Source: Agapanthus africanus
Taxonomy: Eukaryota > Streptophyta > Magnoliopsida > Asparagales > Amaryllidaceae
Length of the DNA stretch: 64,000 bases
Direction of reading: 5' to 3'
Assembly: GCA_030015575.1 (NCBI GenBank)
Contig: JASDDO010000006.1
Span: 104,958,045-105,022,044 of the forward strand
In this document: in pieces, positions 48,694 through 59,639 of the stretch
Position numbering within the stretch: position 1 is the stretch's first letter
How the letters are laid out: the number at the start of each line of letters is the position of its first letter
The notes under the pieces: model-generated
Seen by the model: the letters and a program-made list of their open reading frames with translations, nothing else
Told to the model about the DNA's origin: nothing
Database searches by the model: none
Program-made: the position numbers and the translations under genes

Positions 48694-49545
48694 ATGGGTA
48701 CCCCACATCATAAATCTCTTGCCGAACTTTGGTATCCCGAACCTAACTTTGAGTCGTTCGTCAATTGTTTCGGTCGATTTAAAGACGATCCTTCCATGCC
48801 CAAAATTTCGTTGAAAGATCAAATAGAGGCGTCTAGGAGAAATAGTTTGACTTTCCAACCCACTTTGTGTCAACCGAGTCAACCTTTACCACCTACATAT
48901 GTTAATACCAATTCTTCAAGTCCTTCTGTCACTCCGAGGCCAATGTCCATTGCTGAGCATATTGCTCAATCTCGCAGTCGATCTTTCACCCCTCTCCACT
49001 CATCTAGTTCTAGGGATCCACACGACTATTCACCTTTTTATCCATATGTTGACCCTACCCCTGTCCAATCACCCACTTCCTACCAGTCCTACCCGACCTT
49101 CCCACCTTCACTAAACACTGTTTCTACACAGCCTGTTGGGAGTTTTGCATATCCACACCATTTTGAATCTTTTACCGAAACCACCTCACCACCCAAGTCT
49201 AGTTTGGAAGAGTCGTTGGAGGCGTATATCGCAGCAACAAATAAAATGATGAGGAATGTGGAAGCGTCCATGGCCGCCCTTATGCAACCTAGTGAATCGG
49301 TAGCTAGTGTCCCGCTAGCTCCAAATTTTTCAATGTATGAGGCGGCAGTTGGACAGAATGAGAATGAGAGAGGATTTTCAAATCAAACCTACCCTTACCC
49401 AATTGAAGCCCACAACTCCTGTTTTCCATCGATTGCCCTAAATAGTTCACAAGTTCAAAATAAAAACGAGTTGTGCGACTTTGTAGTGTTTGATTTGCCA
49501 AATTGTGAAGAACCCCTTTCGAGTGAAACCGCACCTAATCAGTGA
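48694..49545 (+). CDS. Pro/Ser-rich ORF of unknown function in the Athila-like element
   Basis: 283 codons from ATG at 48694 (MGTPHHKSLAELWYP). Not recognised as a standard Gag: no zinc knuckle or capsid signature seen. A motif repeats near the N-terminus: ISLKDQIEASRRNSLTF (residues about 38-54) and MSIAEHIAQSRSRSFTP (about 84-100). The middle is rich in Ser, Pro, Thr and Tyr. A predicted helix SLEESLEAYIAATNKMMRN followed by VEASMAALMQ (about 180-208) resembles the helical stretch after the core of some Athila Gag proteins. It overlaps the next frame by four bases. It may be a highly modified gag remnant or an extra ORF. Confidence 0.5.
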   Translation: MGTPHHKSLAELWYPEPNFESFVNCFGRFKDDPSMPKISLKDQIEASRRNSLTFQPTLCQPSQPLPPTYVNTNSSSPSVTPRPMSIAEHIAQSRSRSFTPLHSSSSRDPHDYSPFYPYVDPTPVQSPTSYQSYPTFPPSLNTVSTQPVGSFAYPHHFESFTETTSPPKSSLEESLEAYIAATNKMMRNVEASMAALMQPSESVASVPLAPNFSMYEAAVGQNENERGFSNQTYPYPIEAHNSCFPSIALNSSQVQNKNELCDFVVFDLPNCEEPLSSETAPNQ

Positions 49546-50108
49546 AGTCGCTAAATTGTAGTAGTTTCGAACCATTAATGGAATCTTTCAAGTTCGAAAC
49601 AGTTTACTACGGTGAGAAAGATACTATCCCTAATTCACTCACTTTCGTCTTTCCCATTGTTCCGACCGAACAAATGACCGTTACGCTTTCATCTCCTATA
49701 CCAAGTTCGGCGTACCCATGTTTTCTTGCGAATCTTGAGGGATTTGACCCCATTTCCCGACGGGTTGATAGGTTAGCGCAATCACTTATAACATATCGGT
49801 CATCACATATTGCGCTAATTTATTCACTCAATTTACACCATCAAGATCGTACTCCACTTCCTTCGTCTTTTCGCCATTCTTCTCCCCCACCGAGACCATA
49901 TTCTACCACTCTTCTTTCCACACGGTCTCGCGTGCTTCTCATTTTCTTGCACCAACTATACCATTTCCACGATAAGATTTTTGAATGGTTGGTGCTAACT
50001 TTTGGGTTGTGCAAGGCCAAGCTTAAGTTTGGGGGAATCTTTGTATATATATATATAATTTTTGTTTTCTTTTCTATAAAAAAAAAATTTAAAACATTAA
50101 AAATATAA
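49542..50108 (+). CDS. Second short ORF, possible continuation
   Basis: 188 codons in another frame, starting at GTG within the stop region of the first ORF (no clear ATG start). N-terminal KSLNCSSFEPLMESF, later Pro/Ser/Thr-rich, ending across AAGTTTGGGGG into AT-rich sequence. It may be the shifted remainder of the preceding ORF rather than a real gene. Confidence 0.3.
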   Translation: MKSLNCSSFEPLMESFKFETVYYGEKDTIPNSLTFVFPIVPTEQMTVTLSSPIPSSAYPCFLANLEGFDPISRRVDRLAQSLITYRSSHIALIYSLNLHHQDRTPLPSSFRHSSPPPRPYSTTLLSTRSRVLLIFLHQLYHFHDKIFEWLVLTFGLCKAKLKFGGIFVYIYIIFVFFSIKKKFKTLKI

Positions 50109-51092
50109 AAAAAACTATAAATAAATAAACAGGGGAGTGCCGGTATTTTGACCATCTTGGTTTAGCATGACAGCGAGGACACTGTCAAGTTCAAGTTTGG
50201 GGGTATGCTCGGTACGTCTTCTTCTTTCGCATTCATTTGTACATATTTTTGCATATGCATACTTATTTGAAAACCCACAAAAATTGAAAATTTTCAAAAA
50301 TTATAAAAATTATTGTATTTAATTTTGGCCATAATTGACTTGAGTTTGAAAAATAGGTTAACTGGCTAGGAACAACTAGATCTTAGACTTAGTGAATTAA
50401 AAACCCTAAAGATAACATTCCTTAAAGTTTAACGGTAGAAAGTATATGTCTTGTAGTTTATTTAGAAATAGGCAAATTTTGGGTTCACTTCTTGGGCTAA
50501 GTCAAAACAAGGGAAGAGTATTGATGTTCTTATTAGAGTATAAGTTTGAAAAATAGTTGCTAGTTTAAGTCTAGATTCTGAAAATGTATACCCTACAACT
50601 TGCACAATCACGCACCTTGAAACTTGGAATAGTAGAAGAGACCTTGAAATGCTCTTGTCTAAATTCCTTACTACAATGAAAATAAAAGAAAAAAAAGTGA
50701 ATAAAGAAAAAAAATGAACACTGGTTTTTGTGATTACTTAAGGCTGTAAAAATAGAAAATATTTAGCGAGGGTGCTTCATCACCTAGTGCCTTAGACCAA
50801 CTGGTTTGGGAGTCACTGCTAAAAGCTTTGGGTGTTGCAAGACTAGGAATTACGCTTAAATGTGCAAACACATTTTGTAATCGGTCGTTGGTACCTCAAG
50901 AAGTATTAACGGTCGCATGAAGGATATGTAAGCAAAATTCAATTAAAAATTCACCAATTAATAAGTGCTTTAGACAATGGACGAGAGTATGATTGCTTGA
51001 TTTGAATTTCTAAGTGTAGGGGTGATCTATACACACACGTAGGGATATGTGATTGGAATTTAGATAAGAGAGAGGAATGAAAAATAGAACTT
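50109..51092 (+). other. Athila-like downstream noncoding region
   Basis: AT-rich, with a second TCAAGTTTGGGGGTATGC tract at 50186-50203. No genes seen. Confidence 0.6.
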
Positions 51093-51639
51093 TGTTCCCC
51101 TCCGAACGGCGGCCGAGACGTTAGGACGTCTGGCCTGAGATTCGGGGCAGATGCTAATAGGTGCTATTCGTCCACCTCTCCGAAGATGCCGAGTTGATTT
51201 ACGGCACCGTGTATCGGAGGTTTAGACGGATGCGGCCGATGTAGCAGACTTCGTCAGATTCCCCTTCAGGGTGAGGGGTTTTTGATTGTGGGGACGCTCT
51301 TCCCTGCAGGCGCAAGCCCCTGCTGTTAATTATGCTACCGCATCGCGGTAACAACTTTCTCCTTCTCCAGAATTTTACTTCGTGTTGTGTGTGTTTGTTT
51401 TGTTTGTGGTTGCCCATGGATTGTATACGGAGACTGAGTAAGACTGTCGCCCGAAGGACGTGGATTAGTCCAAATCCGTGTTTACTTAGATTTGGGTTTG
51501 GTGTTTTAGTTTAAGGATACATTAGTCACATTGCGGCTAAGATCAACTTAAACGTTCGTCAAGGATACGTTAGTCCTGTTTTGGACTAAGATCGACTTGA
51601 CGTAGTGATCGATTTAATATCTGGCCGTTGGGACTCGTC

Positions 51640-52160
51640 ACCTCTCTGACGTCGTTGAGGGATTACAACGACAGGTGTCAGAGGAGTTCAGAGATGTACC
51701 CTTGAACCAAAGTTGATTTAGAGTTTTATCGTTTATTTAAATATCTAAGGACACGTTAACCGTATTTGGGGCTAAGATCAACTTAGACGGGACCGTTTAG
51801 ATCTGACAAAAGAGCGTTTGGGCCCTATTGTGCCAGTTTAGGGACGTGGTGGTCCGATATTAGTTTAGGGACATCTCAGTCCATTATTAGTTTAAGGACG
51901 TTTCGGTCCAATATTAGTTTAAGGACGTTTCGGTCCAATATTAGTTTAGGGACGTCTCGGTCCGATGTTCGTTTAAGGACGTCTCGGTCCGATGTTAGTA
52001 TAAGGACGTCTCGGTCCACGGGTTTAAGGACCCCGCAGTCCATATGGGTGTGTGGTCGTTGGGACCCATCACCTCTTTGACGTCGTTGAGGAATTACAAT
52101 GATGGATGTCAAAGGAGTTCGGAGATGTACCCTCGAACCGGACATAAATTGATTTAGGAG
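51640..52160. repeat. Duplicated 100-bp block and 27-bp tandem repeat
   Basis: 51640-51720 and 52055-52155 are diverged copies (ACGTCGTTGAGG, GAGATGTACCC). Between them, about seven units like GTTTAAGGACGTCTCGGTCC recur with period 26-27 (51835-52042). One similar unit occurs near 62430-62460. Confidence 0.8.
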
Positions 52161-52794
52161 AGCCATTTTGCTCAGTCAATTTAATTTAAGGACTTATGGC
52201 CACGATTGGGCTAAGTCCAGTTGAAAATGTCCAACATTGCTTTTGCATTTCTTTTTTACTTTTATTTGGGCTTTGCCTAGAAAGAATGCAGAGCATCAAT
52301 TTGTTTTGGGCTCTGATGCAGAGCATCAATTTTATTTGGGCCCAGCCCTTTTATTGCTTTGCAATTTATTTTGGCCTGCTGGGTCTTTTTGATTTGGGCC
52401 TGGCCCTTCAAGTAATGCATTGCATTTGTGCAAAGCACCAAGAATCTTTTAGATTCAAGAAAAGAAGTGCAGAGCACTTTTTAATTCCTTTATCTAAATT
52501 TAGATCAAAGAAAAGAAAGAAATCTTTTTCTTTCTTTCTATCTCAGAGAACCAGAGATTCATAGCAAGTGCAAGGCACTATTTTTTTTTATTTTTATTTA
52601 TTTATTTATTTATTTATTGAAGATCACTGATCTTGTTCTTTAGATCAATGATCTATTCTTTAAGAGAATTTTCTCTTATCTCAAAGGTTTTTACCTTCTC
52701 TTTTTTTTGTATTCTCAAGGAGTTCTCAAGAGTTCTCTTCTTTCTTCTTTTCTTTTTTTTTTAAAACCAGATGATGCCTTTGAAATGAGGTCTG

Positions 52795-52809
52795 GGGTCC
52801 TTTTTATAG
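52795..52809 (-). promoter_or_regulatory. Minus-strand TATA module
   Basis: The minus strand reads CTATAAAAAGGACCC. It differs by one base from the plus-strand module at 53731-53745 (CTATAAATAGGACCC) and points the opposite way. It would serve the retroelement's own transcript if this is its LTR. Confidence 0.65.
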
Positions 52810-52994
52810 TGCTAAAAAATTAGTTAAATTTGTTAAAAAGAACTTTTTCTGAGTGATTTGGGGAGTTTTCCCCACCGTTGGATCTTTGATCCAAAGGCCC
52901 CTGTTTTACAGAAGAAATCTTCTTGTTTTAACAAGAACAGACAAAAAAATTTCCTTAAATCTTCATTCTGTTGTTGCGCAACTCACCAGTGCGT

Positions 52995-53450
52995 GACACG
53001 TGTCGCGCAGTGAGGCGCTTGCGCAGCTGTGCTTGCGCAACTGCGCAGACACGTGTCGCGCAGTGAGGCGCTTGCGCACCTGAGCTTGCGCAACTGCGCA
53101 GACACGTGTCGCTCAACGGTGCACTTGCACAACAGTGTTTGCGCAACTGCGCAGACACGTGTCACGCAGAGGTGCGTTTGCGCAGTTGTGCTTGCGCAAC
53201 TGCGCAGACACGTGTCGCGCTGCAGTGCACTTGCGCAACAGTGTTTGCGCAATTGCGCAGACACGTGTCGCGCAGTGGTGCGCTTGCGCAGTTGTGCTTG
53301 CGCAACTGCGCAGATACGTGGCGCGCTGTGGTTCACTTGCGCAACAGCGTTTGCGCAACTGCGCAGACACGTGTCGCGCAGCGGTGCGCTTGCGCAGTTG
53401 TGTTTGCGCAACTGCGCAGACATGTGTCACGCAGCGCTTGCGCAACTGAG
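52995..53450. repeat. 53-bp minisatellite with G-box in each unit
   Basis: About 8.5 units, period exactly 53 between successive CACGTG cores (52997, 53050, 53103, 53156, 53209 and on). Each unit has ACACGTGTC (G-box/ABRE-like) and TTGCGCAACTGCGCA. Stop codons are rare, so several frames stay open on both strands for over 100 codons; these are not genes. Confidence 0.93.
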
Positions 53451-53465
53451 CATTGCTTTTGCTTT

Positions 53466-54090
53466 TTAAAGAGCCTTGCTCTGATTGGACGCACTGCCTT
53501 GGGCGTTGTGCTGCCGAGTCAACTTCGGACACGTGGCAAATTGCGCGCAGCGCACGGGATCTAAAGTGTTGCTTCAAAATTTTGAATTTTTGAAATTCAA
53601 ACAGAGCCTTGCTCTGATTGGGAGAACAAATGTCCCCCCACCGTTGCGCTCACGTGGCGCGCACGTGAGTGCAGCGGTGGCAAGATCCTGACTGTTGGAT
53701 CATGGGGGTCAGTTGAAGGGGCGTAGGCGCCTATAAATAGGACCCTTGCTTAGGAATTTTCAGAGCCTTGCTCTTGCTTTGGAACTTTCAGAGCCTTGCT
53801 CTTGCTTAGGAACTTTCAGAGCCTTGCTCTTGTACTTTCCCAGGAACTTCAAAGTTCAGAACTTAGAATCGCTCTAGGTAAAAAAAATTTAAATTAAATT
53901 AACAGAGCCTTGCTCTTGTAGATCTTTGATTTAAGAAAAAACCCTTTAGGGTTTCTTCAACAGAGCCTTGCTCTCATAGATCTTTGATCTAAAGGAAAAC
54001 CCCTCTGGGGTTTCATCAACAAAGCCTTGCTCTCAAAATTTTACAGAGATCTTGCTCCTGGGTTTTAACCCGTGAACAGAGCCCTGCTCA
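53466..54090 (+). repeat. Interspersed AGAGCCTTGCTCT elements
   Basis: About ten copies of AGAGCCTTGCTCT or close variants (for example 53468, 53602, 53762, 53788, 53817, 53904 and 53961). Each is an imperfect palindrome able to form a five-base-pair hairpin. They bracket the plus-strand TATA box and fill the antisense gene's leader. Confidence 0.85.
53731..53745 (+). promoter_or_regulatory. Plus-strand TATA module of the antisense gene
   Basis: CTATAAATAGGACCC, preceded within 100-220 bp by ACACGTGGC and TCACGTGGC (ABRE-like G-boxes) and then the G-box minisatellite. Downstream a donor at 53878 (CTAG/GTAAAA) and an acceptor at 54561-54562 (TTTCTACAG) would remove a 685-nt leader intron, placing the ATG five bases into the next exon. 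Confidence 0.65.
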
Positions 54091-54112
54091 TAGATCAAAT
54101 GTAGATTCCCCC

Positions 54113-54115
<3 letters not shown>

Positions 54116-54147
<32 letters not shown>
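54116..54147. repeat. TA microsatellite
   Basis: An uninterrupted (TA)n run of about 32 bases, next to a poly-C run, inside the presumed leader intron. Confidence 0.95.
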
Positions 54148-54150
<3 letters not shown>

Positions 54151-54567
54151 GGAGAACTCTTAAAAGTTTTCCTGGATCTTTAGGATCCCAAAATTTTTCT
54201 TTTAATCCTTAGGGGTTATAATTTTCATTACTATTACAGAGCTAGGCTCTTTTTAAGAAGTTTTATTCCTTTGAGACCAGAGTTTGACAAAAGTCACTCT
54301 GTGACAGAGCTTTTGCTCTAAAAAGAGGAGATTTTCTCCTTGTCTCTAGGGATTCCCCCCCCCAATGAGGATATTCTCTTGGGGGTCTTTTTCATTGATT
54401 GACAGTCTCATCCAGTGATGGGACTGTCTTATCAAATAAAGCGCCGTCATCTTGATTTTGTGGGTCCCCTTTTGGTCCCCTACCCACTGCATTGTAGTGT
54501 GATGTAGGATTTTGAAATGTTTATTGAAACACTAACGGTTATATATATATTTTTTTCTACAGGAAAC

Positions 54568-57500
54568 ATGTCTGAAGATTTGTCTTTCCCTTTCGTTCGC
54601 TCAGAAGGAGGGTTCCCACATTCGCCAGTGGACCGGGTGGTGTTTGCTCTGATTAAAGATCACGATCCCGAGTGCAAGAAACTTCACCTATGGGGAAGGT
54701 GGTACAACCAGATCATCCAAGGCCGTTGCAGCTTTAGCTCCGCCTCGCCCTTCTGAGCCCATAGCCGCGATCCCTTATGCGGACAAGCCCCCTGTGGAGT
54801 ATGCCGTGGAGGTTAAAAATTGGAATTCCGACGACCTCCTTCAGCCTGCAATCGGTGCCATCCCGGTGCAACCGCCGCCGGCTATAGACATTCTGGGGAG
54901 GCGTATCTGTCAGGGTGAAGCACGCCCGTGGGGACAGGCTTATAATATTGGACTGACTCCGCGACCGCTTGCCGGATATCTGCAATGGGCCCGGTACATC
55001 TTATCGGCGAAAATGACTCATCTAACGAAGATTGGTTTATATTCGGCCGTCTACGTTTCGCTTTTCGAGTATCCCTCTCCTCCAACGTGGTGGATAAAGG
55101 CCTTTATTGAACAATGGAATATCCCCACCCACACCTTCCTGACAGCGGATAGGGAAGTCTCCATTTCTTTGCAAGAATTTGTTGAGATTTCAGGTCTACC
55201 AGTGAGGGAGGAGCACTACGAGGAGCTGCTTCCTCCTGACGAGTACGTCTTTGCCATCAAGCAGCTTGTATTTGACTTAACTCCGGAAAATGCCATTCAG
55301 CATCAGCACCCGGGCTTGGTGAAGGTGTTGGAGATTTATGAGGAACTCCATTTGGAATCGGGTGACCGGGGCGTCAGTTTCGCGGATTTCATTGCTCGTT
55401 TTATCCGCCCGGAGTTCCTATCAGGGCAGGGCGAGAAGTTCGCTCAGCTTGTTGACCCCTTTGGTTTCGGCTTGGACCGCCGACCTTCATCGGAAAATTA
55501 CCAGCGGGATTTTTATCTCCCCGGCACTGCCAACGTCCCTTTCTTAGAGATCGCCGTTCCTGGCATGGACGAGGAGACTTTTTTCATAGGGTTCTTAGGT
55601 CTATGGCTATGCAGCTTCGCGCTTCCCATGCACCCACGCCTCATGCGGTCTTCTGTCTTTTACCCGGCGCATCGAATGGCGGCTGGTTTACAGTTATCAG
55701 TAGGGATCGCCGGGGTGGCTTACCTCTACAATGGACTTAGCGTAGCGGCAGACGCTAATTAGCCAGGGGTACAGCCTGCTTACTTCTCGATGCACTACTT
55801 CACTTCTTGGATGGAGCTGCATGTGCGAGGGGTGTTTGGTGCCCATAAGACTCCTCCGTTTTTTGAGAAATACAGACTCCCAAGAATCATACGGTTGGTC
55901 GGGGCTTCAATTGTGGTTGCACCCCCGCGGGAGTCTAGGGGACTGCTCCTGCGTTCACATCTAGTCGGAGTGAAGACCTCTTTTGTGGATAAGGTCATCA
56001 TCATAGACTCCGAGACCACTAAATCAGTGGTGTCGCTGCGTAATGACTTTAAGGGCGGGGCTTCTGTACTGAAGGCTCGGGAAATCCTTCACCTTTACTC
56101 CATTCGGCCGAGCTACCTAGTATTTAGGCAGAATGAGACGGCTCTCTTTATGAGGTATAACCCACATCGATTTGCCCGACAACCGAGCTACAATCAAGGG
56201 ATCCCGATGGAAGCCTTTCTGGAAACACCCGTGGCCAACCAAGGGGGAATAAGGAATGCTATGCATCATTTCACCCGGCTCAATACAGGCTCTTATTTTT
56301 TTATCAGTGAGCCCGGCTGTGCCCCTAAAATAATCCATCCGTATTTAGCCTGGTATGCGCATGCTATGGGCCCAATCATTTTAATGGAGAAACGTCTGCT
56401 GGTTGACCGTAGGGCTGCGCCTCCTGGCGGTGATCGCAAGGCTCCCTTGCAGCCAAGGATCCAGGTCACCCTTCCGATAAAAGATGCCGGAGCTGACCAA
56501 CCATGCGTGTTGGCCCCCCCGCGTGGATTGCCACTGCCTACTACGGTGGATGCACCACCGACGCCCCGTGCTCCCACAAAGATGGTTAAAGTGGTATCGC
56601 CAGAGTCTGGCGCAGGAGCGGATATCGGGACTCGCCGCCCTAAAGTGACTGCCAAGCGCAAAGCTGCTCCGGGTGGATCTAAAGCTGGCGGACAGAAGAA
56701 GAAGAAGTCCACCTTATCCCTCGATGCGATCCTTAGCCTAAAGCCTGCGGCTCCTCCCGCCGGGGCTATATGTGAGTATGGCAGCAATGAGGGCTTCGTG
56801 GTAGACCCTCAGGACACCAATCTGGCTGCCGCCATTGCAGCTTCAGAGCGATCGGCGAGGCTTGAAGCGATGTTAAGCAAACTCGCTGAGTCCGGTAATC
56901 ATCAGACGCTTTATTTGTCATTTCATTGCACTTTGTATTATTATATTTAACTAACATTTGCTCCATTTTCAACAGGTGTCTCTACTGAAGAGGCTATCGC
57001 TGCCTCCCTGAAAACCTTCCAGGAGGAGGAGGAGAAGCGTGCCCTAGCAAGCGTCGGTATGTTTTATCCCTTTCTCTTTTATAAGGAAAGTTTGTTGTCT
57101 TTTTATGATAGTCAACCTGACCTTCTTTTGTTTCTTTGCAGGAGTTGTGTCAATTGACGCAGGGATCCTTCCCGAGTCTGTCATCGAAGTCCCGGCTTCG
57201 TCGAAGTTGCCACAAGTGCCTCGGCTTGACAAGACGAAGAGGGATGCCTTGAAGAATCTAGAGGCATCCCTATATACGGACGAGGAAGCCTCGATCAAGG
57301 AAGCCCTGGTGGCATCCGTCTCAACGGCTCGAGAGGAGCGGAAGCGGTTGAGACGCGAAGCAAGGGCGCGCAGAGCTGCTTTTGCCGCGGGAGAGGGCCC
57401 TAGCACTATTCCTCGTGCTGACACTCCTTCCGACGCAATGGCGAGCAGGGCTGCTTTGGCCACGGGAGCGGGCCCTAGCACTATTCCTCATGCCGACACT

Positions 57501-59462
57501 CCTTCTGAAGAGGCCCCTGCCGACCTGTCTACTGCTCATAGGCAAGTGGCGCGCGCGGCTCGGAGTGCAAACGATAAGTCCTCTTCAGGTAACATTTCTT
57601 TCAGAACTTTGTTGTAAGAATTATAAAGCCATTGGCTCATATGCGTTTCATCTTGCAGGGCCTAGTCCGACTGAGCGGGAGGAGGAGACCGTTGGACCCC
57701 AGGAAATGGCGGAAGCGGCGCCTGCCGCACCTGAGCCGACGGTGAAGCGCGTCATTGGGGGTACGGGACCAGAAACAGAGGTTGAGGAATCCGCCGCCGA
57801 GAGGGTCATTGATACCGCTCCTGACATGGCGGTAGATGAGATGATCGTCTTAAACGAGGCGAAGGTGGTAGAGGGCGAAGCGCTCGAGGCTGGAGACCTC
57901 GCGGTGACGATGGACGAGACAACCGTGACCACAGGATCCGTAAGAGTAGCGGCTGAGGTCGCCACGATTCCTGAGGACGAGCCAGCTGCTCTTTCTCAGG
58001 AATCTGGCAATGCTCCAATCATGGCCCTCTCCGCCTATATTCCCCCGCCTTCTTCAGGGCCCGCAAGTGTAACAACGGTCCCTATTGAGTTGGGTGACGA
58101 GGCTACGGGCGGTTGCCTGATGTCAATGGAGGAAGGAATTGCCTCAGTCTCGGCTGGCAGTTCGTCGGGTAAATTTCGAGTTATTATCATTTTTTCTCTT
58201 CCCTTTTTTTTATATCTTGCAATCTTCTCTATTAGGTTTGTCTTTGCAGGTGCGGTCAGTGCCGACGCTCCACTGCTTGAAGGAGCACCGTCAACCACTG
58301 CTTTGGCGGTGGTCACTTCCCCGTCTTCCCTCGTGCCATCGCGGATGTTGGAAGGTATGGATTTGCGACTCACAAGCTAATCTTTTAAACGTGTAGTTCA
58401 TGAACTAACGCCATGCCACCGCGTCTTTTCAGGAGTGCTATTTGATCATCTATATCAAGTGTTGCTCCCGCACTTCTCCTTCCCATCCGAACTTGCTTCT
58501 CCCTCTAGTGGCGTTGGTGAGTATACGTTCACTACAAAGTCTTTATTTACCCCCCTTTTTTTAGCAATGGGATGATTCCTGATTTTTTCTTTTCCTTATT
58601 GCAGTGCCACAAATCGAAGGAGGGGATGCAAGACCTGCCGCGCTACCGGCCCTTCCGGCTTTGCCGTCTGTTGCAGCTGGTATAGTAAATTTCCTTTTTG
58701 GTAATCCTTCAACATCTCTCGAACCATCGTTTGACCATGTTTTATTTTGCAGCTATTGTTCCGGCTCCGGTCCCTTTTGAGTCTCGTGTCCTTTCACCGG
58801 CAGGCCCTTTCTTGAAACGCCCGTCTTCAAAGGGTGCTGTGATGAGTTTGGGCATGCTGAGCGGGTACATCGAAGAGCTCAACACAGACGCTCTCCCTTC
58901 TGCCGTAGATTTCGCTGTGGAGGTTAATCCAATGTTGGTGGCGCTCGTAAATTTTCATAACGAAGGCGTCGTCGGATCTTGGGTTAATCACTGCAGGGAG
59001 ATCGAGGCCTGTCTATATCGGCTGGAGTCGACGCGCCCTTCTCCCGAAGTTTTAGCCCTGAGCACCCAACACACAACTTGGCTCGAGCAAAGCACTTCGC
59101 ACTTCCGCCACTTGGAGCAAGAAGCAGCTTTAAAACTAAGGGAATGACAAAAGACCTCGAACGAAACAGCCAATCTGCGCGCTGAGGTTGAGGCAAATGC
59201 TGCCCAAGTGAAGACTATCTTTGAGGGTCTCTTTGAGTGCATCTCCCATGGGCTAAACTTGAAGCGGAAGCTTGACGTAGCTGAGCGCAATATCCCAAGT
59301 CGGGAAGCTGCCTATCAGGTCGTCAGGGAGCAGCTTGCGTCGGTCTTGTAGCAACGAGCCCAAGTGGAGGGAGAGCTGGCGGTGGTACCCGATCAAGAGA
59401 AGGCATGGAAGTACATATGCGAGCAATTGCTACATCTATGCAAGACGCTTCCTTCCCAATAA
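54568..59462 (+). pseudogene. Antisense plant-mobile-domain gene of the Tat element, eight coding exons, broken
   Basis: Starts MSEDLSFPFVRSEGG at 54568. Exons by splice consensus and frame: 54563-56894, 56976-57056, 57142-57588, 57659-58168, 58250-58354, 58433-58516, 58605-58679 and 58753 onward; introns are 70-88 bp and all phase 1. Exon 1 encodes a plant mobile domain (PF10536-like): WWIKAFIEQWNIPTHTFL, VSISLQEFVEISGLPV, then FLGLWLCSFALP and GIAGVAYLYNGLS. A basic stretch (TAKRKAAPGG, KKKK) near 56650-56710 could be a nuclear signal. The later exons are Ala/Pro/Glu-rich with a helical C-terminus. Defects: a frameshift near 54715-54745, TAG at 55760, TGA at 59145 and TAG at 59349, all otherwise continuing in frame to TAA at 59460. 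AATAAA lies at 59552. Plant mobile domains occur in transposons and in the MAIN/MAIL silencing proteins. Confidence 0.75.
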
Positions 59463-59551
59463 TTCTCCTTGTAATATTTGTATTTGTAAAATATATGTAT
59501 ATATTTTTTTATTCTTTAGCGCAATGTATCCTGTACTCGATCAATATTTAT

Positions 59552-59557
59552 GAATAA
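59552..59557 (+). terminator. Polyadenylation signal of the antisense gene
   Basis: AATAAA 90 bases after the last stop codon, followed by T-rich sequence. It supports a plus-strand transcript ending here. Confidence 0.5.
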
Positions 59558-59639
59558 AAGATGCACATTTTTGTAATGTCTTGTGTCATTTCTCCGTCTT
59601 TTCTTTCTTTTATTATCAGTATATCACCTTAATAACCAT

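Larger units (their letters stand above)
46220..51092 (+). mobile_element. Athila-like gypsy element, apparently non-autonomous
   Basis: A plus-strand element with LTR 46220-47591, an Asp-tRNA primer site, a leader with poly-A tracts, a Pro/Ser-rich ORF, and about 1 kb of noncoding DNA with two AAGTTTGGGGG tracts (50030 and 50190). No protease, RT or integrase is seen before the next element takes over near 51.1 kb. The Asp-tRNA primer site is characteristic of Athila. The ORF is not a normal Athila gag. The right end is approximate. Confidence 0.7.
51093..54362 (-). repeat. Probable 3' LTR of the Tat element (ends uncertain)
   Basis: Contains a minus-strand TATA box (52809-52795), a plus-strand TATA box (53731-53745), a G-box minisatellite between them, and decayed tandem repeats. 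Poly-C runs at 54109-54115 and 54354-54363 could be the complement of a polypurine tract, but no clean TG terminus follows either. The LTR assignment rests on position and promoter content, since its partner is outside the window. Confidence 0.45.

Noticed and set aside
52955-53577. Overlapping open frames of 100-154 codons on both strands with CATAQTR/SAQLRKH-like repeats
   Set aside because: They are products of the 53-bp GC-rich minisatellite, which rarely contains stop codons; several frames on both strands are open over the same bases.
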